Source: Hymenoscyphus infarciens
Taxonomy: Eukaryota; Ascomycota; Leotiomycetes; Helotiales; Helotiaceae
DNA length: 64,000 nt
Assembly: GCA_001414345.1 (NCBI GenBank)
Contig: LLCB01000249.1
Location: 1 to 64,000 of the forward strand
Reading direction: 5' to 3'
Part shown: piece by piece, positions 11,931 to 22,742 of the stretch
Position numbering within the stretch: the stretch's first letter is position 1
How the letters are laid out: the number at the start of each line of letters is the position of its first letter
Translations under genes and position numbers: made by a program
The notes under the pieces: generated by a model
What the model saw: only the letters and a program-made list of their open reading frames with translations
The model's database searches: none
What the model was told of the DNA's origin: nothing

Positions 11931-13140
11931 TGAATATAGTGAAGAAAATAATCAGGCGTTATCACTTCTCTTCGCTTACTAAATTTACTACTGATAACCT
12001 AAGACTTAGTGAGCTCTGGTCACTTAATAGTAAATATATACCTTGAAGTAATTATACTTTATAGATAAAAATTAACTAGACTTATTGAAAATTTAGAGCC
12101 TATTTAGTATATATATAATTTATTATAGATATATAAGATTTATATACGAGTATATAGTCTAAAGATACTCGTATATTTCTTATTATATTATAACTTCTTC
12201 TTAAATATATTTAATTATTATTTAGCTTAACGTGTCTATATCGCTATATATACTTATAGAAGGCTAGATATAAGCTAGTACTAGTACTAATAGTCGTAGA
12301 GTTTTAAGAATATATATATATATATTAAAGTTAAAGATTAAGAGATTAAAAGAGTATATTATTTAATTATAGTAGTATATACTATAATATATACTAGCTA
12401 AACGTTCGTATATATTATAATATATATATATTTATATTATCTTATTATTTTTAGTAGTATATATATAGTATAAAAGAACTAATACATACGAGCTAAATAG
12501 ACTCTTAGATACTTTCTAAAATATTCCTTCTTACTCTCTTATATCTTTCTAAAATTAGTTCTTATCTTATTTAGCTAAGGCTTTAATTAGACTAAGTAAG
12601 AATAAATAGAAGGTTTTAACTTTTATAAAACTATAAGCTTAATTTCTCTATATACTAAATCTAATATAGTAATATATAAATTTATCTAGCTAATATATAG
12701 AAGAAGAGAGTTATAAGTAATTCGTATTTAGATAGAAATCTAAACTCTATTTAAGAAAGCTAGTATTAAGAGTAAGAGAAATGAATTATATAAAGCTTTT
12801 ACTAGATTCTTTTTTTATTAGATAATTAATAACTTTTATAAGAAGAGTAAAGTTAGATAATTTAATCTTATTATAAGTGAAGAGAAGTAGATTAGTTATA
12901 TAACTACTTGCTAGCGTAAATACTAGCTCTATTTAAGCTATAAATAGTCGGTATAGACTAAACTTAGTAAAGTGTTTTCGCCTAGTTTCCTTATAATATT
13001 AACTAGATAAGTAAATTATATATGCTTTTATATTATAAAGAAATTGATTAGTAATATCGTTACCTTAAACTATCCAGAAGAAGAGAGGAATCTTGTTTTT
13101 TATTTAGTTAAAGATTTTCAAATAATATTATAGAAGAATT
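11931..13140. mobile_element. AT-rich repeat relic, possibly pogo/Fot1-like
   Basis: An abrupt switch to AT-rich, TpA-rich sequence marks a RIP-mutated repeat. Between about 12710 and 12890 the plus strand, read through stops, weakly resembles the CENP-B-like N-terminal part of pogo transposases (an F..R..EL pattern, then a W about 25 residues on). No catalytic triad or terminal repeat is identified. The family call is tentative; the repeat call is firmer. Confidence 0.35.
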
Positions 13141-16100
13141 ATTATCAGCTGTCCGTCGAACGATAACAGAACCTCTTGACGAACATTCACTATACTCTAC
13201 CTTTAACCCTCATTTCCAAAGGAAACTAAATAAAACTAGTAGCGGTTGCAAGGTTATAACTTAGCAGAATAGTATATCTCTTCATTTGAAACTCGCGTTC
13301 CAAGTTTAGTGAGAAATCAGAAACAATTTCATTACTTGGTTTCCAACAGTCATCACTCGAGCCACACTCCTCTCATGTCTATCAGCTGATTTCCACTTGG
13401 ATATGCATGAGTCTTCGATATTAGGAATATGGAGTGGGGGGTACTCCAAGCGAATCCCCTCACCCATCGCCCCGTCATCCCACACTCACAACCAACCACC
13501 CCGGAATCAATACCGACGTCACAAATGCTTAACAATGAAGACATTCCTCAAAGTTTCTAGATCTTCAGCTTCATCTTCAGCATTCGTGAGCCAAAGTGTA
13601 GGGGATCTGTCTCACGGAATGAAGAGGAGTCGGGGATTCCCCATCTGAAGAGTGATCGTATCGAGAGTTTTGCATGAAGAGGCGGAATCCTTTTGGATTT
13701 TTTGGCTATTGATTTAAAATGCCGAATAGCCGGGCGTTAAGAGTGAAATGAATTTTTTCTTCTGCATCTCGTCTATGAAGCCCCTATTGGTGACCCACTT
13801 ATTGGTTTAGGAAAGTGCTCGCGTGACGCGGTTGTTGGGAAAGTAGGCAGACCTTGAAGTATTATTCGATTTAAACACTCTCGGGGGGTGGTGATGAAGG
13901 TCTGTAGCCGTGGTCCACTATGGGGATTTGAGAAAATACCTCCGTTGCTGAACATGTCCAGGCAAGCTCGCATACAAACATGCAGGAACCCCTTTCTCAT
14001 ACAGCATCGGAATCCACCTGTACATAAACCGGAATTTTTGGATGTGTAATCCAAAAGCACCGAGGTTCACGCTAAAGTCTTCAGCGGAGTATAAATTCCG
14101 CTCCAAATCTCAGTCCAATCACGTCATGGCCAAACTGAATGGCATACATCGCTAGAGACAAAATTTTTCCTTTTTATTCTCCGTGCCCTTTACATTGCCA
14201 TTGCAACCTAAGCAAGTGGACGGCATGAATGAAATGTCAAGACGGCCCGAAAAATGCTTGTCTAGGGGGGGAGGGAAGAAACGTAAGATTCGCTTTCTCC
14301 GATGCGGGTACGTACTTGAATGTGGAGTTGCCACCATTTGGGCCTGGACCTGCTTCCAAACATTGAAATTTCTTTCCCATCTTTGAGGGGAGTCAAGCTC
14401 TCTGGTCTGGAGATGGCCATATCGTTTTTGTTTTGTTGCGTCGCTGTTTGAGCTCAGCTTCGGGGGGAAAAATCCAGCGACGCACCTCGGTTTTGGCGAG
14501 GGGAGCACGGAATCCTGATGCGGATGACACTTGAAGTTTGTTGACAGCTAATTCCTTGAATGTTACCTCTTGTCCGAGTATGGCAGGCACAAGGGCGACG
14601 AAATCTATTAGGAAGGACCTGATGCACTCTGGGTTGTAAGGAATTCCAAATACCTCTATCCTTGATCATGAAAATAGCTAACAAGCCCTCAGCAAGGCTC
14701 CAAAGCAGAGTAATCTTTCCTGAAAACTCCATCTAGCACAGAAAACCCCACAATTCGCCATGCCTCCCTTCGGAACGAAGCGAACGATCATAAAAAAATG
14801 GGAGGCGCAAAAGTTGGTGGGCTTCACATTGGTTATGCGAGAAGTGTTTTACAAGGGAGTAGAAGTTGTATGAAGCAGCTTCTAAGTAGCAGTGTCATTA
14901 AGGGGAAGCTCTTGAAAGACTCGCAATGATTAAACCTTGATTGTGCAAGCTGTTTATCACCGGAGATACCCCTCAGTGCCGCTTGGTTTTGCAGCCGATA
15001 TGCCACTTACAAACCAGCTTGATGTCTTCTTGCTTTCGTCAAGAAGTAACAAGCAGTTCTGTTACTTCTCCGAGATGCTTCGCAACACGATTACTTATCG
15101 TTCGATACAATTCCCTGGAATCTAAAACTATTACCCTTCAGTGTTCCAAACAGACCATCTCGCTCCATCTCGCTCCGTCATTTCTGTCCCCGGGTCTAAT
15201 ATTTACCCTATCACTTTTATGTTATGTGAAGATAAACCTGGAGATTTGTTTATAGTCGCTCATATGAATATGAAAATCGGAATCAGCTTGGAGTTGGTGA
15301 GTTCTGCCTTGCCATTGTAACAAGCTGTCCAGTTTCCCCTTCTTAAGGAACAACAATTGTGCCTGTTCATGCAAAATATCTATGCCACCAAATATGCTTT
15401 GTAGGCAGCGACTTGTAATGCATTTCCATATATCCCACCCTATAAATTGGCATCTTTGAATCAACATCCAAACCTATTTGAGACTTCCGTTGTAGGAAAC
15501 AGATTGAAGTGAAGTCATGTTGTCGTCTGCCGCAGATACATCTCTGCTTCTCACAACCTAAGGTTTCCGCAATTAGACGCATGCTGAACTAAATGACCAA
15601 GAGTATAATACCGCGGCTCTGCTTCCCTAGTTCTTCAACCAAGACTCTGAAAATAATCTGATTCTCCTCATCGACTAGAACAATTAGACTTACATTAACT
15701 TCATTCTCCTAGATGTGTTGGGACAATTGTAGAGGGGAAGATGCTAGGGGACTACAGTCACAAATTCCTGCAGCCTTTAGTGACGGAATAAATATTCTAA
15801 ATCATCTAATAGCTGCAGTGAATGGACCATTTAGAAAAATATACGCTTGTGTTCTAACCAAAGGTTTAATAAAGGCAAATCAGTCTTCGTAATTGCCTCA
15901 TATTATAAAGCTCAATTCTAGGCTGATGTTCACAAGAAAAATGCATCGATGGGTAGCTAGCTGTCTTGGCGAAATAGAATATTTTGCAAATGTGCTGAAC
16001 GAATCATTATGTCATCTACTGATCTGCGGACATGACAAAAGAATAATTGAAATCAAATTGTCCCTCTTAAAATTATCCTCAGTCTCCATTCTCAACAGTT

Positions 16101-16252
16101 CCCATTGTCCCTTTTCATTCCATACTTGGCTTACTCCCAAAAGCTCCAAGGCTATCGCAAGATAGTAAAATAGAACGGCAAACGACTTAGTTCTATAGAA
16201 GTGAAAAGAGCTTTTTATAACTAAACAAGAATAAGTGACGAAGATAAAAAAT
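13141..16252. other. Intergenic region with unrecognised coding-like fragments
   Basis: Normal base composition but no supportable gene. On the minus strand around 14732-14390 two overlapping frames look coding-like in composition (starts MEFSGKITLLWSLAEG and, in another frame, FVALVPAILGQEVTFKEL). A further short minus-strand frame lies at 14106-13918. They do not join into a convincing model and I recognise no family. They may be debris of a decayed gene. Nothing further is seen from 15250 to 16250. Confidence 0.35.
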
Positions 16253-17095
16253 TTACTCCTTTCGCTCGCTGGGGATTTCCATCGTTTCTGAACTTTGCTC
16301 TGAGAGGTCTGGGTGAAAAAGATGCCGATAAGGGCTTGAACAGTGACTGAGATCTTTGCACCGAGAATGAGAACCGTCGTACGGGTCATGATCTCCAGAT
16401 TGCGCACTATAACCATCGAATTCCTTTTCTGGTTGGGTATGTGCCCACTCATGGAGTAACAAAAATATGTCTTCCAACCACCCAAGTTCAATACTTTCAC
16501 CCGTTTTTTCGCACAGAACCCCATCCCAAGGCTGCCCTGTCCACATGGGAGTCTGATATTCTACTATATCTTTGCTGGCCGAAATACTACGCTTCAAATC
16601 CGTATAAAGACCTTCCCATTCCTCTCGCGAGATCCTCACTTTACCGTCTGCAAGTAGAAGATCTACTAGATGTGGATCAAAAGAATGAACCGCTGCATGA
16701 AGGACAGTTTTGAATTTGCCCCTCAAGTTAACATCTGCCCCTTCTGCGAGTAACAGTAAAAAGGCACTTTGGTTCGCTATATGACAAGCCGCTTGTATGG
16801 CGGTTCCGTACTCTCCACTTTGTAAATTGACAATGGCACCGGCATCGATTAAAACACGCATAATTTCGGTTTTTCCTCGGAAAGAAGCGGCCTGCAATGG
16901 GGCACCATGAGGCCCCCCTGACCTATCAACATTTGCACCGCTTTGAAAGGGGCCGCCCATAACCTGTGGCTATGGCATACAGTGGAGTTCCATGCTTTAT
17001 ACCCCCCATTCTACATCAGCTCCCGCTTCAATTAGCATCTGGGCAATGTCAACATCGTTGTGTTCACAAGCAATCGTCAACGCGCTGCGCTCGTC
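16253..17095 (-). pseudogene. Detached ankyrin-repeat tail of the NACHT gene
   Basis: Directly after the stop codon of the NACHT/ankyrin gene the same frame continues with ankyrin sequence (ALTIACEHNDVDIAQMLIEAGADVE). It then needs a shift to read HGTPLYAIATGYG and a second shift to enter the open frame 16960-16253. That frame carries further ankyrin repeats (GAPLQAASFRGKTEIMRVLI, then TAIQAACHIANQ and TVLHAAVHSF) and a unique C-terminal stretch ending SERKE. No splice sites explain the breaks. The simplest reading is a once longer NLR whose tail was disconnected by one nonsense change and two indels. Alternatively the short form may be the functional one and this tail is decaying. Confidence 0.7.
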
Positions 17096-19862
17096 TTATC
17101 TCGTCCCATCAACAGCGGCCCCTCGCTGGACTAAAAGTTTAGCAACGTCATAATGACGTTTTTGGACGGCAGTAAGCAGTACTGTAAGTCCCTCTTTGTT
17201 CTTTTTTTCAAGGTTTAGGTGCTGGTCCAGGAGTAGCTGAGTGATAGCGCTATCTCCAAAAACGCACGAGGCGATCAATGGGGTTCCATACTGACCCCCC
17301 TCTATTTCCACACTTGCACCGCTGGCTAATAACAGCTTAACCGCTTCGTAATTGCAAAGCAAAGAAGCAGCATGAAGAGGAGTTCCCTGGTGTTCAGCCG
17401 TGGGAAGTTCATCGAGATTTGGACGTGATTGAAGCATCGCTTTTAACAAGCAGTGGAAGCCCAGCGCCGAAACCAGAGTTATAGGATGAACACCTTCCCG
17501 TCGAAATTGATAGAAAGGTTTCAATCGCGATAAAATTTCCCCACTATTACTGCAGAAATTCTCCTCTTTCATTGTGACATGCTCCCAAATTTTCCAAACT
17601 GGAGACTCATAACGTAACACTTCCATGGCCAATTTGATGAGATAACAGTTCATCGGACGTTCAACCTGCTCTTTCTCCAGGAAATTTATGTGATATGGCC
17701 AACAGCTGGCGCTATAGTGCAGTAGCGGATATTGGACATGTAGTTGGCCTGTTATAGCAGCGTTTTGAGAGCCTACCGAATGGAGATAAGCGAAGCATGA
17801 TGTGGCTATCATTTCATGGGTGGGGTTTGAGATTACGCAATAAAATGATGCTATACTTTCTGGGAGGCGATCCGAGGTGATATATTCCTTCACCGAAAAG
17901 TGTGAAAACTGAATTATCTCCAAAGACCCCTCATCCTGTTCAAGGCCAGCACCTTCCGAAGTCCGCGCTGCGGGGACTACTTGAATAAGTCCCGCGGGTA
18001 GAATCTCAAGAATCTCTCCTGCCTTGGAGAAACGGTCTTCGGGACCCAGACATGGTTCTTCGGGATGAACGACAACCGCTTCGGCGAGCTCTTGTATTGT
18101 GAGGGGTCGAGCAGCGAAACATACCCACTGCATTATTCGTTGGGCGAATCCTTTATCTGACTCGTTGATTTTGAGTAACATACGAGTATAGAACGCGTCT
18201 AGAGTCGTCGGGAGTTTTTCTAGTGCCGGCTTTATCCTTGAGAGGATACGAAGGGTGCTCAATGAGTCTAGTTGGAGGGCCACGAGTCGGAACCTTGATA
18301 TGGTTAGTAGTTGCCCAGTCTACTAAACAAATTTCATCCTCTATTTTGTCTTACATTCCATCTGCTCGGGCTGCAAGGATCTCTCGAACTTGCAGCTTTA
18401 GAGCGATACTCCAATTTTTGAACTCCCTTTCTTGTAGTCGTTGGTCGAGATACTTCTTGATATCCTCTTCGACCTGGGGGCCCCGTGCATTAATCGCCGC
18501 GAACGAACACATATTCTCATGGGCCGCATCAAACGACTGTGAGATATCAAACTCTTTCCTGCTAGTCGTGAGAAAGTGCAAAGACTTAATCTGAAACCCG
18601 CGAATATAGTGAATGCATTCCAGAAGGCTGCTTCTACCCGTTCCATCGCCATTGTTAGACTTCGGAAATTCATCCAGCGCATCCAATACAACATAGGTGT
18701 CGTCAAAGCCGTGCATAACCTCTTTGAGCATAACCATGATGCTTTCCATGGATGGTTTTTGCAGACCGTTGTTGGCTCTCTCGTATTCTGTTTGAAGGCT
18801 TTCAGGGGTGTCGCGTCTGTTGCTGAATATAGCTGCAATAATCCAGCAGAGACAGTTGTGTAGCTTCTGCTTCTCGGAATCCGCAAAACTGAAGTACCAG
18901 TAGGTGACGACTGAGTATGGTTCATTCTTGCATCGCTCCTGGACGTAGTTGATTGCCGTGGAGCTGCTTGACCGTCAACATGTATTCCCGTAAAACAAAG
19001 AGTTAAGAAAACACGACGGCATGATTTTACTTACCATAAAATTGATTTTCCAGCACCAGCTTTATAATTGCATCAGCGAGCATATTGTGATGCGGAAGAT
19101 GAACTCACCACCGCCATTTATCCACAAGAATGAATTGTCTCCAGTAAGCCAGTTTCTAAACTCGTCCGACTGCAGCAGCCACGAACCAGTCGTTTCTTCG
19201 TGTTTCCTCCGAGCAGCGTTATGTTCTTTGGAAGGATCTGGAATCCCACAAGACAACCATTTAATGATTCGATGTCGTTCCGCGTCTTCAAGGGCTCCTT
19301 TGATTTCGGTTCTTATGTCTAGACAAATATCAAACTGCTCGGATTGAAGATTTCTGTTGTGGTTAGCAAAGCTGGGGGCGTGTTCTGAAATACGAGCAAC
19401 CTTTGGTGGCAAGCTGACCAAGAACAATCTCCTGGACGTGGTAGAATGGGGGGCCTACAAGTTTTCAAACCCAATTTCCAGAACAAGGCTTGATTTGGCT
19501 CTCTCAATCGTCACCAACGCTTTCTCCACATACTTTTTGTCAAGCGGCCATTTCAAAGATTGATAGACCGTATCACGTCTCCGCTGCTCTTTTGGAAGCA
19601 CAATAAGCTTTTTCAACAGGTGCTCAAACTCTTCCTCCGCCTGGCCGAGCGGCCCAGATGCGTCTTGGAACCGTGTTGTATTAAGTTTGAGAGTTTGGAT
19701 CTCGACCAAAATGGACTTCAAACTTTGAATCGACCCATACAACTTCCGGATGTCTTCTCTGGCATCGCGTACATCGTCATAGTAGTCTTTCAGCGCCTTG
19801 CCAATCTTGGCAGCGATATCCACCAAGGCAATAACCGTACCTGCTGCGCTTACTCCATCCAT
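17096..19862 (-). CDS. NLR-like protein: SesA-like N-domain, NACHT, ankyrin repeats
   Basis: Likely intracellular STAND NTPase of the kind linked to fungal heterokaryon incompatibility and non-self recognition. Five exons join in frame: 19862-19459, 19413-19109, 19059-19035, 18963-18355 and 18293-17096, for 846 residues. The start MDGVSAAG opens a helical N-terminal domain of about 135 residues typical of these proteins. The NACHT core follows. Its P-loop, NGGAGAGKS near residue 235, is assembled only across a tiny 25-base exon. Walker B is YVVLDALDEF near residue 335, and an ALQLDSLSTLRIL segment starts the helical part. The C-terminus has ankyrin repeats (GTPLHAASLLCNYEAVKLLL, GTPLIASCVFGD). 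It stops at a TAA beyond which ankyrin coding continues, so the protein is probably truncated relative to its ancestor. Expression and function are unknown. Confidence 0.82.
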
Positions 19863-20652
19863 GATTTTGACCAGGGCAGGGGAAAATTTAGTATGTGGGA
19901 TAATGGCAGGAGCCCGAAGAATGAAAAGGAAAGTAAAGCAGCCGCCGCTATGAAGACAAAAACGCAACTAAAAGGGAGGAGAGAAAGCCGAGGTGGTTGA
20001 ACGACGCATGCATCTTTCCACAGGAAGGGTGTCACAATCTGCATTGACAGCTTGTGAAAATGACTTGTGCCACCCATTTTGGTGTTTGAATATATAGATA
20101 ACGGGCTTGAAATGATGGAGTAAACTTCTGGATTCGCCAGGAAATGGTGATGGAGGTGATAAAGGAGGCCTTGAAATGAGAACGACGAGCAAAAGCAAGG
20201 AGAGATACCAGAAGACAAGGTAACTGGGAGCGAAGAGGCCACAGAGAGGAAAGACGGGAGGTGTGCCTGATGGTGACATGCACATGTGCATTCCTCAATT
20301 ACTCAACATTACTCTGAGTAACTGTAACCAGAGTAGAGTAGAGCGGGGTGGCAACTTTAGAGCAGTGTCCAAAGAATATACTCTACTCTACTCTATCCAG
20401 TCAATCGATTGCAGTATAAGATGCTGGGACTAACAGTAAAAAGATAGTGGGGGTTTTAGAGGCTTCAAGCAAACTACCTTAGCGGTTTTTTCTGTAAACT
20501 GCGCTAACCCATTTTGGAGTTAAAAATGGGGCGACCGAACAGAGGGGCATTGTCGTAGCCTTGCGAAGGGGATTCAAGGGTTCAACAACCTCATCGCAGC
20601 CTCGAGTTTACACTTCAATTCTCAATTATACAACCCCTTCTCCCGTGCAATC
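19863..20652. promoter_or_regulatory. Shared divergent upstream region, NLR and pICln genes
   Basis: About 790 bp between two divergent start codons. It contains a CTCTACTCTACTCTA-type tract near 20382-20396 and purine-rich runs. I see no specific operator. It must hold both promoters; frames inside it lack coding features. Confidence 0.45.
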
Positions 20653-21652
20653 ATGCCTCCCAGTACGATTCATTCTCCGCCGGCTCTCGATAGCTTCACT
20701 TCGCTCGCCGACCACCAGACGCAAACGCCCGCGACCTTCTTTGGTGCAAAGCCCGTCCTACATTACCATGCAACAGGCGCTCGTGCTGTTGCGCAAAAGC
20801 ATTTGGTCTGGAAACTGCCTGTTTTCGCTCAGGATGGGGGGAGCAATGGCAATTCTACATCGAATACCGAAGCAGAGACCGGAGCCTCTGCCAGCGACAC
20901 GGCTGTGGAATCGATGGATGTATTTGCAAGCTCGGAGTACGTCGCATTCAGTTCCTCTATCGTCCACTTGGGAGGCATCCGCTGATATTTTAATATTTTA
21001 CGGCTACAGAAGTCTGACCTTGTTCAATCCAGCCACTTCGACTGGCTTTGCCATCCCATACCCAAACATATCCTTACACGCCATACAGCGTTTAGACGAC
21101 CCCTCCAATGCCGGACAGCAGATCCAAGGCCTTTACATGCAATTGGAATTGTCTGACCCAGGTGCCGCCATGGGCGAGGACGAAGATATGGACGTAATAG
21201 AACTCACGTTGATCCCTCCGCCTTCAGCTTCAGAGTCTGGTTCCCCGGCCATACAATCCCTCTTTGATGCAGTTTCAAATTGTTCAAATTTGCACCCAGA
21301 TCCCGGATTTCAAGACGACGAAGAGATGGGCGAGGGTGACGGTGACAGTCGGATAGTCTTCGAAGGCAATATCGGGTACGAGGGTATCAGTGGGCTGCCA
21401 GGCATGCAGAGAGGCGCGGCTGATGGTGGGCTCCCGCCGCCTTTTCCTGGAAGCGGTGGCTGGATTACGGCCGAAAACGTATCAGAATATTTTGATGCGG
21501 ATGGGAATTGGATAGGTGAAGAAGAAAATGGGCCAACTTTAGGAGAGGGTGCCGGTCGAGTGCGACCACGGGATGAGGTTGATGGCAATGGCATCAATGG
21601 TCATGGCGAGACAGATTCCGAGGATAACAAGCGGGCCAGAACCGATGGATGA
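20653..21652 (+). CDS. pICln-like methylosome subunit
   Basis: Homologue of pICln (CLNS1A in human, Saf5 in fission yeast), a PH-fold Sm-protein chaperone that delivers Sm proteins to the PRMT5 methylosome. Two exons, 20653-20936 and 21010-21652, give 308 residues. The intron has a GTACGT donor and CTACAG acceptor. The N-terminal half carries the family pattern GTGA..., HLVWKLPVF, VFASSE across the splice, then LTLFNPATSTGFAIPYPNISLHAI and a QGLYMQLEL strand. The C-terminal half is acidic (MGEDEDMD, DDEEMGEGDGD) and includes the conserved WITAENVSEYF block, then a low-complexity end with KRARTDG. A longer frame beginning at 20561 ignores the intron and is not used. It is the most ordinary housekeeping gene in the window. 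Confidence 0.9.
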
Positions 21653-22742
21653 ACTTGACCACCATCATTTCTCGTCCCGCACGCGAACGGGGGAGGGGAA
21701 AGCTGGGGAGCTGATTCGAGGCTCGGCGTATTATTGGCTAAAGGGGCTGATGACAGCTATGCCCACACTCTCGGTCAACCACTTCGTCGGATCGATTGAG
21801 AACGTGATATTGGAACGACTTGGTGTCCTTGAATGGATTGGAGCCCAAGAAATGAGGTTTGTCAAGCTGCGTGCCTAGAATTGGAAGGATTTATCGAGTC
21901 TTCGGTAACAGCCTACCTGGTCACGGATTATCTCCATTTTCCTCTGGCTCTTTTCCCAAATACCCCTAGGAATCACGTTGGTTCAAGCCTTCTTGTCAAG
22001 TGCTCATTGCGTTGAACTGTGCCTTTCCGCGTGCTGCTGCTGCTGCTGCTGTTGCTGCTGCAATTTCTTGCTCACTTCCTTTTGAGCATGGTTGTGATAA
22101 CACCCCAGAATGACGACGGGAGGCGGCACGTGAAGCCCCTGCTCTTCCCCTCCTCCCCTATGTTTCGTTATCAAGTTGGATACGTAAAGCCTCTATAGAC
22201 TCTTCAAAATGGACTGATGCTGTTGGAGAGTTGCGAAAGCTCCTATCAAAATTAGATACAGACGCCTGGCTGCCTTCTTCCTGTTATATCTCCCTGCTGT
22301 CCCATGTTGCCCCCTTGTTCATTAGTTTTCCAAAGTGGGTGACTGCCCCTGCTAGTTCTCTTTTTCTTCCTGTATCTTCACGGCGCAGCTCCTTGATGTA
22401 AGGTCAGACAATCAGCGGGCTCATCAGCGATCTCTCACTCGCTGGAATTGCCACGAGGGATCAATTGATGGGCGGGCTCTTCCCGAGACCGCTGCACGTT
22501 CAGTTCTAGGATGCGACCGTTGTGGACAAGAGGTTCCCAGAGCCAATATTGTCTGACCTGATGTGCAGACGCCATAATTAACAAAATCGCGGGTTTTTGA
22601 GCTTGAACGCCAAGTAAAGGTGGTGGTACGCAACAGCGCGATGCTTTCAAAATCTCACTTCTAACTTTGGCCCTCTGTTGGTGATCTCGACCCCTCTAAA
22701 TCGCCTCACACCCGCTGATGTTGAGGTAATTGTGCCACAACA
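21653..22742. other. Intergenic region with a CTG microsatellite
   Basis: Holds the pICln terminator and the upstream region of the OPT gene. An imperfect (CTG)n run lies at about 22030-22063. No further gene, RNA or repeat is recognised. Confidence 0.5.

Noticed and set aside
16012..16524. 170-residue minus-strand frame
   Set aside because: Overlaps the ankyrin-tail relic in another frame, with no family features.
20561..21009. 5' extension of the pICln open frame from 20561
   Set aside because: It reads through exon 1 in the wrong frame; the GTACGT...CTACAG intron restores the known pICln pattern from the ATG at 20653.
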